From: Archilochus colubris
Lineage: Eukaryota > Chordata > Aves > Apodiformes > Trochilidae
Reading direction: 5' to 3'
Assembly (NCBI GenBank): GCA_023079485.1
Contig: CM041097.1
Span: forward strand, 14,665,561-14,729,560
Length of the DNA: 64,000 nucleotides
Shown here: piece by piece, positions 51,907 through 64,000 of the stretch
Numbering within the stretch: position 1 is the stretch's first letter
How the letters are laid out: the number at the start of each line of letters is the position of its first letter
Position numbers and translations under genes: made by a program
The notes under the pieces: generated by a model
What the model saw: the letters and a program-made list of their open reading frames with translations, nothing else
The model's database searches: none
What the model was told of the DNA's origin: nothing

Positions 51907-54900
51907 ACTGCTGGAGCCAGGCAGCAAGCAGTGCCCTTGATTATCCTAGCCCAGAGTGGCCTTCATATTGGCAGGGTTTTGAAGGAAAAAATTAATAAAA
52001 AATAAAACCACTAAAAATAATAACAATAAAAAAGAAAATTCAGCTGGCAGATGCCTTTCTAAAGACATTTTCAAAGATTCTGGAGAAATATCAGAAGTGC
52101 AGTTGTCTTTAATGTTGTCAGTTTACAAACAGCACCTGATAGTGCTGACTGGGTACAACACCTTGCAAATGAACTTGAAAACAAGGAGGATCAAGAGGGG
52201 ATCATTACACTCAAAGCTGCTTTTAACCAGGGCTGCTCAATTAATAGGAGCCTGGGGAGACTGGTAGCACAAAAAGAAAATGGTATGGACAGATTTAATG
52301 CAGAAACCCCAAATGGTTCATTAGAGTGGGAGGGAACACAGTCAAAGAGCTCTTGTCTGCCCCAAAATAATAACTTGGAGTAGCTGAGCTGAGCTACGTA
52401 ACCAGCAGTGAGACCTTCACTGCACAGAGGTGAGATGAGAACTGGACACACGCACTGCAGGGACCTGAAGAAGGGGAGGGTGGCCCTTGGGCACACCTGT
52501 AGCCTAGAGTAGCCCAATGTCACCATGTAGACCTAATGCAGCCTGGAGCACCCAGCAAATATCATGTGTGGATTTTTTCCTGACTCTAGTCAAGTAGCCA
52601 GCTGTAGAGAGACAATGCCCATTGAGGTACTGCCCCTCTCACTACCAAGGTTCTCATCAGGGATGGGTATGTCCTGAATCACTGCTGAAGCCAACATTAA
52701 AATGATATTGATGTTAAGAATCCCAGGCATCCCATTTGGTGCTCATTTAACATATGATACATGTGAATTTTATGGCTTTTGTATTAATCTGCCCAGAATG
52801 CCATAATTTAGCAGGATTTTATGAAATATTAAAATTACTGAGGATAATTTATTTTACAACTCTAGGCAAAGGCCCTGGGAATGATAAGAACTTCCCCATT
52901 AAACTCACACAGGTCTGGGACTTGCAGCCCTAATATTTTTCATTTGTTTGCCAAGTGAAAGATGTGATGTCTTTCAACTCAGTTATTTGATGGATTTGCC
53001 TGAATTTGTTTATTAAGGTTTCTACAATCCATTATCACTGCAGGAAACAGAGGGAGGGATGATAAACTAAGCCTGTTTATCAAACCATGTGAAGTCCAGA
53101 GAGATGCTCAAAACAAATCTCCACAGCCACTGCAGGAAACTGTTGGACATCTTTATCGACAGCCCAGCTGTGAATTGCACAGTTGGCTTTTAAAAACCCA
53201 ACAGAAGGCTACAATGTACATGGATAGTATAGAAAAAGACTGAATTTTCATCTCTTATGATAAATATAGCACTGCTAGAAGCATTTCTAATGGACTCCAG
53301 TCACCTGTGTGCAAAACAGTATTTAAGATAGCAGCAGGCAGGCAAAAAGCTCATGCATCAACAGACAAACCCAAGTAGTAATGGATGGTGTTAGAAAGCA
53401 GCCAAGGCCAAGATATTCCAATGCTGTAATGTTTACTGTAGAAGAAAGTGATTTCTGCAATATGTATCAGGAAGATTTGAAGCCAACAGCTGCTGGGAGC
53501 TTTGAACAACCACAGAATTCAATAGTAAATCTCTGGTGAATGGTTAACACGTTGCAAATCTCTTTCCAAGAGCAGGGAATGGTATAAACCTAGCAGCCTG
53601 TTGCAAAACTACATGCACACAAGATATAAAGACAACATTTCAGCCAAGCATTCACAAAAAAAAAGATGGGTTCATGCAAGGTCCATTAGTCCAGCCAAGG
53701 GGTAAGTGCATTGTCCAGGTGTGTAATCACACACATTTTGGCTACATCTGTGCTTGCAGGAAGAGGCAGCGGAAGAAATCAACTGCAAGATCACATTATC
53801 AGGCACCCCGGTAACAGCACAAGTTGTGCTGATGTCTGAACAAACAGTAATTCCTCTATCTGAAACACAGCACACAGAGACTTCTGCAAAATTTATTATT
53901 CCCTTACTTCTTACTGCAAATTGGGCTTACTGAAACCCTCCAAGCCTCGCGACCAAACAAATCATCCCATTAAACACGAACTGGAGGGAATGGGTGGAGA
54001 TGTATCTGCTTAATTGAGCATGCAATGATGAAAACTTGATTCTGTATCTACAGAGATGTTTCCCATTAAAAAACCTAATCTTGGTAATCACAAATATTCT
54101 TGGACTGCTTCTCCACAACGTAAAAAGATCATGTGCAAAAGCACATTCTACTTCCAAGACACCATAAAAATCAACACTTGAAAAACAATATTACGAAAAA
54201 AGAATTTCAAAGTTCACATTATTGCCCCAAACGGTTACACTGCAACCAAACGCATGAACAGCATCACCCACCAAATGGCCATCATCTGCCCAATAGCAAT
54301 TGCAAATGATATGGACAATGATGATGAGAAATGAAGTTGGACCCACAAGGGTTGCCCTCTGAATTACACTTTGCTTCTATTGTTTCCAGCTCTCACAGCA
54401 CATATGCTGAATATATTCTGAAGGGTTCACAGTGACATGTGGATTTGTGCATCAATTTCAAAAGTATGTGGATCCACATAAACAGAACAGGAGTGTGTGC
54501 TCACTCCAGCCAAGGCACTGCTCATTCTCCATAAGCTTTTACGGGTGGGAATGGGCTCACGAGCATCCCTGCTCTGTGCACCCGTAATTAACATCTGGAT
54601 GCCAAAAGAGACTGAAAGCTGACACAAGGACTGAGTCTTCCAAAACTTTGCAAGCTTTCTGGATCCTTGAAAACTAACCACTGAATTAAATAAGGTGTCT
54701 CTTGACCTGAAAAAAAAAATTATTATTTCCAGTTTAAACATGTGCTAAATTGTGCAGATGCGTTGGCCCAGAGTGCCACATCTCAGCTGATGAGGAATCA
54801 CCTAGCAGATGGAGCAATTGCACAGAACTGTAGAAACAAGGAGAGACTTTGTTTTTACAACTCTTTTCTGGGAAACAATGAAGTGGAAGGGGACTGGAGA

Positions 54901-56272
54901 ATAACAAAACAGGAAAAAGGGGAAAAAACCTTAGATTGTATGCATCACCAAAACATGACAAGGGTACAGATGAGGATTACAGCATTCTCTGCTGGCAGTC
55001 CTGTGTGGAGTTTTGTTGGAGAAACATCCTCCAAGGGATAAATTAAGCCCCTGTTCATCACACTCCAACCTGGGGCCCTGCTCTCTCCCCAGGGTGATCA
55101 CAGTGCTCAACTGGCAGGGATGCAAAATTTTAACTGGAAACAGAGAATCCGGAATTGGCTTCACAGTTTTGTTTCTGGAAACCTCAGAGCAGATCTGTCC
55201 TTCCCCTCTAGTCAGCCCTGTGCTGCTCCTGTATGGTTTCATTGAGTCTCCTTGCTTTTACAGGTCCATCTGACATAACTAAAAGCAGGAAATGGCCAAA
55301 CACACCTGCAAAAAGTCATTAAAATACTTGTAACATTCCCTTAAACATTCATTGTTGAGCTTTATTGGAGAATATCACATGCTCTCTGCATGTTCAGCTC
55401 TCTGGCAAAGGAAATAATCCTGGCTCTTCCATCCTTTAACCCACAACAAATTGACCTGGATCACTACATTATACCTGTCCTGAGAAATAAGGTGTTTCTC
55501 CAGGGCACTGCCTTCTCCTCAGCTCAGTTCTTCTGGGAAGCCTCTCAGCAGAGATGGCTACCTCCTTGTTTTGACCAAACAAAACCACACTGTTGATCCT
55601 CACTGGAAGCCTTCTTCAATCCCAGAGGTCTGGCTGCTATGATCTACTCCAGATAGGGTTCCCTCTTCACAGCATTGCTTGTTCACTGCACTTCCACCAG
55701 AAATGTATCATACCAACATGATTGTGCTTATGATGCTTCAAAATTATAGGTTTTTTCAGAGTTCCTGGCAGGGGTTTAAAGGTTTATGGACCTAACATCA
55801 AAGCCTGAGCCATCACCTTTGCAGTGCCATATCAAGCCCCAGTGAAGTTGAAATTACCTGATGCTACAGCAGATGTGATCCCTGCTAACACCTTGGGGAG
55901 CTGCAAGGTTGAAGTGGGCAGACAGTTTGCCTTTGATCAGCTTTTGGAAGATGGAGGTGAAATTGTTGTGAAGTTGTGGCAGGATGGAGGTGTACACCTC
56001 TCCTGTGAGCTCACAGCCACGCTTCAATGCCAAGCAGTAAGGGACAAAGTCCATCTACCACAAACATACTTTTTGCTTGAGCTCTAAACCAATGCCTCAG
56101 CAGCCTCTGTTCTCATCAGTGCTTCTTAAAACCAGAGCTGAAAGAACATTTCAGCTTATCCTAAGTAGATTTGCCTTTCCTGTGCCAGACAGGATGTCAA
56201 CACAAGCCTGACATTTTCTTCCATTCCTCGAGAGGAAAAAACAAAAACAAAAAAACAAAACAAACCAAAACC

Positions 56273-56289
56273 GTAGGTTGGCAACCTAC
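56273..56289. repeat. 8-bp inverted repeat with 1-nt centre
   Basis: GTAGGTTG at 56273-56280 and CAACCTAC at 56282-56289 are exact reverse complements around a single G. The palindrome with GGCAAC half-sites is loosely RFX X-box-like. It sits just after an A-rich tract. Confidence 0.7.
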
Positions 56290-56730
56290 ATTTCAATCAC
56301 AAAGAGTATCACCTACCACCTGCCAAAACCTACAGTTTCCTACAAGAAGTGTTTAGGCTTTGAGGAAACAAAGCCTCACTTGCTGTTAACAGAAGGATGC
56401 TGCATCTTCACCTTCCCAGAAGCTCCAAAAGTTTGGCATCACAACCACAGTTCAGGAATTCAATACTCATACCTGCAAACATACATGCACATCCTGAGTT
56501 TCCAAAGGCATAGGACTATAAACCACTCATGGGCAGCAAAGCTGATGTGTGCTCGTTTCCACACAGCTCCTGCTTTCAATCTGCCTCAAATATCTGTCTT
56601 GGGTGATTTAAATAAGAACTGAAAAATCTTCCCACAAGACTGAAGCAGCACCATTGAATCTGTAAATACCCTGGGCTCCACGGAAGGCTCTTAATGTTAA
56701 TACAGGGAATCTGTTTGATGCAGATGAAAA

Positions 56731-56802
56731 ACAAACCAAAAAAAAAAACAAAAAACAAACAAACAAACAAAAAAAAGAAAAAAGAAAAAAGAAAAAAAAA
56801 CT
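56731..56802 (+). repeat. A-rich low-complexity tract (AAAC)n/(AAAAAAG)n
   Basis: About 70 bp of almost pure A with C and G interruptions, including four AAAC units and three GAAAAAA units. It might be the decayed poly-A end of a plus-strand retroposon, but no body is identifiable upstream. Confidence 0.85.
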
Positions 56803-57799
56803 TCATTAAAGAATTTCTTGTAATGACAGTGCTCAAATAGAACCACAACAGTCTGCTTTTGATTAGAACAAGCCATTTGGTGCTGCAGTTATTATTTGTT
56901 GTTTCTATGGTTCCTCGGATGCACATCGTTCTTCCCAGACAAACAGAGAAAAGGCTCAAACACTTCTGCACTGAAGAAACAAATCCTGCTGGATTTCAGT
57001 AAGGTTGAGCCCCTTTGCCCTTCTCCTGGCTCCAAAATGGCTTTCTGTATGGATTTCTTTTCTTTTTTGGAGCAGGACTGGGGTTCCCTTACATAATTAT
57101 CCACACTGGCAACTTCCTGCGTTCTCCTATCCATTTCCAGAGGAAAACACTCCCATTTTTATGTGGTCTGGAAAAAAATATTTCTCACCATAAAGAGAAC
57201 TTTTGGGGGTTCATTTAAATCAGTGCAGTGCCATGGATGCCAAAAAAGGTCCCAGATAAGCATCTCAGATTAAGCACATGGTCCTAATCCAGTTGCCTCT
57301 AGTGGCTCTTCCATACAGATGGCCCACAGCAACCCTGCAGGCTGGCAAGGCCATCTTCAGCCACACTTCTCTTCAGACTTGTCAACCTGACAATTTTTTT
57401 TTTTTTTCCAAGATAAAACCAAAAAACCTCCAGCAATCTGCCAGGTCAGAGGGTTAGAAAATGGGAGCCCCAACTTTAATTAGCCCTTGGTGATTAACAG
57501 CCCCATAAGCATGTTGCATGCCCAGATTTGTGACCTCAGTTCCTTGGCACATGCTTCTGTTTGGCTGCAAGAGATGACACTAACCACACAAAAGCAGCTG
57601 CACAGCTACAGGGTGAGTTTGTGCAGCATTAAGAAAGCAATATAGATGATAAAAAATCCATCCAGTGCCTGGATATACTGCATGCTCCAGGGAACTGGAG
57701 TCATATTAAACAGCTAAAGACTGATGTGTTGTGGCGGTTGCATGTCTGAAAGAATGCTTTCCAGCTTGGACCTCAATGCAAAAACCTCTCTTTTTAATA

Positions 57800-57865
57800 A
57801 AATAAAAAGAATAGTATATATACCTATAGTATATCTGTAGTACACATACATACATAATACATTTC
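57800..57865 (+). repeat. AT-rich imperfect TATA/CATA simple sequence
   Basis: The sequence contains AGTATATATACC, AGTATATCTG and CATACATACATAATACAT units. It is degenerate simple sequence with no coding potential. Confidence 0.6.
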
Positions 57866-59801
57866 CAAGGAGACCTTAACATAACCCCATTAATCTGTGC
57901 CTCTTTTGTACCCACATTCCTTTTCTGAGCATGAAGTGTTCTTATTGACACAGAATGGGACTTTCTGCCTTAGGATAATTTAGATGAGAATCACTACACC
58001 TTGCTTTTTCCCCAGTTGAAGTCTTCTCGCAGTGTTGGATGGTAGGGACAGACTGCAAGGCTGGAGCTCAGACAGCAAGGAAAACAACTGTAAAGTTGCT
58101 GTAATTTTTATAGTGCTTCCATGCACAGTACATAAACCCCTATTCAGAGTAAACAAATCCACTGCAGAGCTGGAGGGGGAGACAATCAGAGCACACAGAT
58201 CTCAATAAATATGTCAAAATGTCAGACTAGGCTCTTTGCTTTGCTGTTTGAAAGGGACCAAACAAAGGTTTGGAATTAATAAAAAAATCATTTGGAAAGG
58301 CCACATCATAATAAGGTCAGTAATAAATCACATTAGTGAAGCATCTCAGTACAAACTGGCACTTAGGAGTTGGAAGAACTGATCTTGAGAGATGAATGCT
58401 CTTCTCCACCCCTCTGTAAACGTTATTAAAAACTTGTTTAGTTGCCATTGACATATGTTCCTAAAGCTGATGAAAAATGTCCTGCTCACCAGTGATTTAA
58501 AGAAATGTTCAGCAGGGGCTGAAATTCCCACTAGAAGCCCAAGGGGGACAGGTCACCAAGTCCCTGTGCCTCCCATCCCTGGATGCTGGACCAGAGACAG
58601 AGGGGAACCAGAACACTGAGCAGCCTGAAAACTGTTTTACATAGTATTACAACTCCAGGATTTGACTTCTACTCCTTTTCTCACATCTGTTTGCCAAACC
58701 CAGCTATTTGCTTATCCGTTTCATTTAAACATTATTTTCCTCTTTGATATAAACAATTTATCACTGGAGAGCTACTCTACACCAAAAGAGGGCTGCAAGC
58801 AATATTCCACCCTCTTACTTATGTAAATCCCGTTTACTAATGGCAGGCACAAAGTGCAATGCCTGAACAGAGGCATGTGAAGCTCTGCACCCACATTTTG
58901 GCAGAAAATCTGAGGAATGTGGAAAGGTTTGATGGGGTATATAAATGAGAGGAAACCCCAGACTGTTACCAGGGAGCTGCTGGAGCTCCAAGCACCTCAC
59001 CAGTCAGCCAAGGTTCATGATGCATCACAAACCATCACAAAAATGCAAAGTCATTTACTACCAAGTCCCAACAGGTTCTAAAAGAGAACATTTTTTTTCA
59101 GAGTGGAATTGTCGGATTGTGGCAAAGCCGGGACAGCATTTGGCTTTGTGTCACCCTTACATCCTAAAGTCAGATGAAATCTTGCAAGCAGAGTCACGTG
59201 AAATGACATCTAAAATATTATAGCAACCAATTTGCCTCATGGACCAGCTGCTGAGGTGATGAAAAAGAATATTTCCCAGTAGAATGCTATTTCCTGAATG
59301 ACTGGCTGGGCAACTGATACAAGTTTGGTACCAAAAGAAATAAATTCCATAGGAAAAATTATTTCAAATCCCGTCTAATCCCTGTTTACTTCACTAATGA
59401 CTCCAAACGTTACCACTGTTCATCTGTGTTACTACTGCTGCTTATCAAATGTTTCAATAAAGAGTTTTTCTTCGTGTTTTTCCTGTTCATTTCTATTTCA
59501 CATTTAGAGATCTCAGACTTCAGCTTTGAACATTGACTTCCAGACAATAGAAATGAGGTAACCTCTCCTCTACCTGCCCCTGGGCAGAGCCCAAAGTAGG
59601 GTGCAGCTCCCTGGATAAACACCCTGTCAGTCACTTTGTCCCTGCAGCTGGGTGCAAGCTAATTAATGGAGCGTATCTGTTCCTCTGTACAGTATTTATT
59701 CAGTGCAGTCTCCCCAGAAAGGCTGCTTGCCTCGGAGTTACAACATTCAGATGTTAGAAGTTCATGAGCCAGAATCAGTAAACATGATGCAATTATAAAA
59801 A

Positions 59802-59826
59802 TAAGTTGATGTGGAAAATCAACTTA
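59802..59826. repeat. 9-bp inverted repeat with 7-nt loop
   Basis: TAAGTTGAT at 59802-59810 is mirrored by ATCAACTTA at 59818-59826 around the loop GTGGAAA. It lies in AT-rich unique DNA. No link to transcription termination or RNA structure can be made in a vertebrate intron. Confidence 0.7.
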
Positions 59827-61294
59827 AAAGGTCCTCAAGAGAAAAAGCACTTCTAGACAAAATGCCTCATAAAAATGCATGCAATAGCATCCTGGCTGCA
59901 GTACAGCCAATAACTTGGGATCACATTTGATTTTGTACTGGGTGAACTATACCCCAAAACATCTCATTCTGTCTTTCCCATCACAACCATGTACCAGAAT
60001 GTCACAGCCCTGGACCTGTTCCCACCTCCCAGGCTGCTTTGAGTAAGCCAGACCAAACACTCCTGAGCACAGGCACAAAGGAGATGGACAGAACAGGTCT
60101 TCTCCTGTCATACTTACTGTTTCCCAGGGTTTCTTTTTGTATTTTACTGCCATGTTAATTCTTATAAAATCCTATGATAATCACCCTTAATCCATCTGCC
60201 AGGATCCCAGCATTTGTTACCCTGCTATTTACTCTAAGTAAGGTGTGAAGCTTCTTTATCCCACTGGAGTCACAGACAGATGAGTTTCTAATTGCAGAAT
60301 CATCCCCAGGTTCCTTGTTTCTACTTGCAAACCAATTTCCACATGGCAGACAAGAAAGAAAGTCTTTGCACAAACCATGCACGTTCACACGGTCAGCACA
60401 TTTTAGTGGCTCTCCTGGCAGCTCACAAATTCCCTGACCACCAGGTTTACTGCTTGCCTGCAGGACTGGACAAGAGAGGACACATCTGTTTATTCATGGC
60501 CTCTTCCTTTTTCAGAAGTCTCAAGGAATTCGAGTTGGCAAATCTCTAAATCTCATCAGAGACCTCCTGTGAATCACAGCCTCTCACTCAGTCTGAGGTC
60601 ACCAAGATGTGGCTGCAAGGCTATCATTTCAGGATGCTCTGCCCTACATCTCCAGCAGGTGATGTGCAAGCTGTAAGGGAAGGCATCTACACCTTATGAC
60701 ACCCAGCTGTGAAACAAGCAGCACGCCCAGGGTGATACCTTTACCCTTAAGGTCTTGTAATGCTCCTTAGGAGGCAACAGGTTTATCACATTTGGTTGCA
60801 AAGCAGAATCCCAAATACCTAAAGTGGTTAGGAGTGCTCTTCCTTTTCACTTGCACCAGCATCTTCTAAAAGAGTCCTGAGAGCACCATGAGGACCAGGA
60901 TTACACCCTCCTCACCCATAATTCACCTGCAGAAAGAACTGACAGAATCCTCTCAGCCCTCCTCCTGGGCTCCTCACCCACCTCAGCTTCCAGCACTCCC
61001 CTCCTCATGCCAAGGAACCACAAGCTCTGTAGAGATCAGACCTTGGGGACCTCTCCTTTCTCCTGCCTCCAAGCCATGAAACAAAGGGGCTGAGCAGTTG
61101 GGCAGAAAGCTGACCCAGCACTCACCCCATCCAGTGCCAGATGCCACAGCAACTGGTGCTGAGCTCATGATGCCCAAGCACACAGCACTTTAAAACGAGC
61201 TTAAAAATGAGGCATTCTTTCACCTCTCATCAGAAAACTTTCACCTGGCTCCGTCCCCACAGCCTGCAGGGCAAAGGGACCTCTCCAGGGCACT

Positions 61295-61650
61295 TAGAAT
61301 CATAGAATCATAGAATTGGCTGGGTTGGAAGGGACCTCAGAGATCATCGAGTCCAACCCTTGAGCCACCGTTGCGGTTGCTAGACTATGGCACTGAGTGC
61401 CACATCCAGTCTCTTTTTAAATATCTCCAGGGAAGGAGAATCCACTACTTCCCTGGGCAGCCCATTCCAATGCTTGATCACTCTCTCCGTAAAGATATTC
61501 TTTCTAATATCTAACCTAAACTTCCCCTGACACAACTTAAGACCATGCCCTCTTGTCTTGTTGAAAGTCGTCTGGCAAAAGAGACCAACCCCCGCCTGGC
61601 TACAACCTCCTTTCAGGGAGTTGTAGAGAGCGATGAGGTCTCCCCACACT
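61295..61650 (-). mobile_element. CR1 LINE, best-preserved copy in the window (3' UTR plus C-terminal part of reverse-transcriptase ORF)
   Basis: The plus strand starts TAGAATCATAGAATCATAGA, the inverted terminal octamer-type repeats of CR1, then TTGGCTGGGTTGGAAGGGAC and CATCGAGTCCAACCC. Minus-strand translation from about 61650 to 61380 is one open frame with the CR1 ORF2 C-terminal signature. This includes [34 protein letters not shown] and [20 protein letters not shown]. The intact frame and full terminal repeat indicate a younger insertion than the other copies. It is still 5'-truncated and cannot be autonomous. Confidence 0.93.
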
Positions 61651-64000
61651 GCTTCCAGCAAAAAAGAGATATTTTTTGGGGGGAGATGCCAGGTCTCCAT
61701 TGTGGCCCTGCAGCCAGGACTGGCACACACTCCGCCACCCTTGAGAAAAACTCCGTGCCAGGAGGAAAATTGAGATGGATGAGCTGGAAGGGTGATGCTT
61801 CCTCTTGCTCCCAGCATGGCCCCTGGGTCTCTCCCCACCTTGTGGTGGGTCTCACGGACTCAGTACCAGCCCCCACCCCCCAGGCGTTTGTGCAGGACCC
61901 TACTGGGTCGGCCCGGCCAGCACCATGGCTGTGGGCCTGTGTGTGGTCCCTCTTTAAGCACCATCTGTCTCAAGTTTAGCACAACAAGGCTGCAGCCCCA
62001 CCAATTAAAACAGCCTGCCAGAGCTAAATCCTGAATAAACGCAAAATAAGCGATCAGCAGTGAAGATAAACAGGGTAGGGACTGGGTTGGATGGGGCTGG
62101 AGCCAGAAGGGCCAAGGCACCTTGGAGGTCCAAGGAGGTGAGGCCATGCACCCCAAACTGACCCCAGGTGGAGTCAGTCCCCTCCCTGGCCTTTAGGATG
62201 GTGACAGTGACATCAGGACATGGATTGCTGTTTGTCCTAAGTGCAGACTCAGCTGTTTGCTGGCTGCTCCTTGCTGCTCCAGCATCAGGGCAGGGGGAAG
62301 GCAGCAGAACATTACAGGTGAAAATGCAAATTTACTGTAGATCCCTGAGCGAGGGGGTGGGGAAAATACTGTCAAAATGCAAATACCTGTTTACTCAAGG
62401 GTAAAACAAGTTGAGAGGCTGAAACAAGCCAGATTCAAGGAGCATCCCCTGCATGTCCCCCTCTCTTCACTGCTCACCAACTCACAAGCCAGCAGCAAGG
62501 CAAAGTAGATTGAAAAACAACACAACCAGGCATGGGCACACCACAGAAGTGCAGCCCTGGCCTTCACCATGTTAGCAGAATTCCCACCAACACAATGCAA
62601 CATGGAACAACGCCCTCAAAATGTAAACAGGGAGTGGGCCATCAGTGTTGGATTGGGGGATGAACTCCCCAGCATTCATCCCTACACTCACATCATCATT
62701 TGGGATGGCACAGGAAGCTCTGGTGGTCCTCACCACCCATGCCCCAAGGCTGCATGTGCACAGATGGGAAGGCTTTCTTTGGCTGTCCCCACCAGTACAA
62801 GCTCAGGATGCTGTGCCAGTGGGTGGAAAAAAGCCTAAAAAGCACTCAGCCTGCCATCCATGCCCTCCATCCCAATCCTGGGCTTGGTCACAGGAGAGAA
62901 CAGGGTCAGATGCTCCCAGTGCCTGCATGTGACAGCCTTTTTCATGCACCAAGCCCTGCAGGTCCTGCCTCCTCTCACAGAACCACATTTGTCAAGGATT
63001 TTAAGAGATGCAGAAGCTCTATAGAAACTCTCAGAGGAGCAGCCCTGTATCACACTCCCAGTACACCAGCTGCCTCCATAGTCCACCCTCAGGACTGGAC
63101 ATGTACCCCTGCAGAGGCACAGCCCACCAACCCCACTGGAGATGTCCTGCTGGCTCCAGTAAAAACAGGACCATGTTCTAACCCAGGGGATGCAGGTGGA
63201 AGCTGCTCAGTTGGGATGGTTTAGATAAACATAATTTAAAATAGCTAAATCCTGATTTCTGAGCAGAAATATATCTGCTTGTATTTACCACCCACATACT
63301 ATTTTATTAAGACATAATCTCAAACAAGAATTGTTGGCATTGCTGAAGTTTATTTTAACATATGGCTAACTGAAACTAAGAAAAACACAAGGTACATTTT
63401 AACTTGCTATTCTTGTTTAATAGTTTTTATAATTTTTTAATGCCCTCTATATATATATAAGGCATATATTTATGTGTGTAAGCAGATATATATATACATT
63501 CCAAACACTTAGGGGGGGAATGACATGTATGTTAAAAAATTATATCAGTCACATGGTGACTGCTAAATGAATGAAGTACTGTGGTTCCTTTGTATCAGTC
63601 CAAATCCACTAGCACTGTTTTAATTTTTGATAGGCAAAAGGTAATTTGTGGTTTCATAAATTCTGTCCAAGCCATCATAATTCTTACCTGGTCACAGCTG
63701 TCAAATGTTGATATGCTATACCATGGTGACGGGTTTTTAAAACCAGAGATGGATGTCTTGTAAAAATCCTGAGGCGTTTAAAAGGTAGAAAAAATTCTTT
63801 CAGTCCAGAAAAATCCCAATTGAAATCCTGGCTGAGGTTTTTGTTGTAGTTCAACGAGGTTCTTAAACACACAGCTAATATTAAAAACAGGAGTAGGCTC
63901 TGCTTCCTTTGATAAACCATCTGTATTTGCAACCTTAAGCACAGAATTTGCCACATACCCATGGCTATCAAGTCACCATTAACTGGAAACCATTGGCAAA
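61651..64000. other. Non-coding right end of window
   Basis: No exon is recognised. 61651-63230 is GC-moderate unique DNA with chance open frames (longest about 174 codons on the plus strand from a TTG). 63230-63700 is AT-rich with TATATA runs at about 63450-63500. The last 300 bp show nothing identifiable. Confidence 0.65.
63448..63502 (+). repeat. AT dinucleotide-rich simple sequence
   Basis: Two short (TA)5-6 runs (about 63450-63461 and 63486-63496) flank a TATTTATGTGTGTAAG segment. This is ordinary microsatellite-like DNA. Confidence 0.75.

Larger units (their letters stand above)
50361..61294. other. Non-coding stretch, probable intron or upstream region
   Basis: No exon is recognisable. 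Features seen are a T tract (51357-51375), a CR1 3'-end scrap on the plus strand (about 51852-51906), an A-rich low-complexity tract (56731-56802), AT-rich repeats (57800-57865), and two short inverted repeats (56273-56289 and 59802-59826). AT-rich unique sequence dominates 50460-51300, 52560-54760 and 58190-58500. Confidence 0.7.

Noticed and set aside
55824..56087. 87-codon plus-strand frame with a protein-like composition
   Set aside because: I could match it to no family and saw no splice sites or poly-A hallmark of a retropseudogene.
61380..61838. 152-codon minus-strand frame as a possible host gene
   Set aside because: The recognisable part is the end of a CR1 reverse transcriptase; the rest is chance open frame beyond the element.
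62700..63224. 174-codon plus-strand open frame near the right end
   Set aside because: It begins with TTG, has no recognisable domain, and no splice or promoter context supports it.

Overview
The window is vertebrate nuclear DNA, almost certainly avian. It holds short protein-coding exons with GT-AG splice sites separated by long introns. The clear interspersed repeats are 5'-truncated CR1 LINEs with the usual bird 3' end, and overall repeat density is low. Nothing suggests a bacterium, phage or organelle: there are no operons, no long unspliced genes and no rRNA or tRNA.

One gene is recognisable: PRICKLE2, the planar-cell-polarity PET/LIM protein, on the minus strand. Six coding exons lie at 18374-18557 (start and N-terminal PET), 6948-7061 (PET), 5066-5203 (PET end and first LIM1 cysteine), 4402-4605 (LIM1), 2108-2294 (LIM2) and 1-204 (LIM3, running off the left edge). 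Spliced together they give one uninterrupted frame of 979 nt (326 residues from the first ATG in exon 18374-18557). All splice phases match and all LIM zinc ligands can be followed. The rest of the protein, including the C-terminal half, lies left of coordinate 1.

Region by region: 1-7.1 kb is the compact PET/LIM exon cluster, with two CR1 fragments in its introns. 7.1-18.4 kb is a large intron with probable old SINE relics and a 20-bp palindrome. 18.6-27.6 kb is intron upstream of the first recognised coding exon. About 27.6-28.2 kb is the most CpG-rich stretch I noticed and carries two good minus-strand splice donors. It is a candidate internal promoter and non-coding first exon for the short PRICKLE2 isoform. 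28.2-64 kb has no recognisable gene. It is probably 5' intron of a longer isoform or upstream regulatory DNA, with two CR1 insertions on the minus strand, one 3'-end CR1 scrap on the plus strand, an (ATAAA)n microsatellite, AT repeats and several AT-rich, homeodomain/POU-site-rich blocks that might be conserved enhancers.

I found no undescribed multi-gene system. The more interesting points are the loss of the human-type initiator Met (ATT here), an open in-frame extension upstream of it encoding a Cys-rich motif shared with PRICKLE3, and the CpG-rich candidate promoter.
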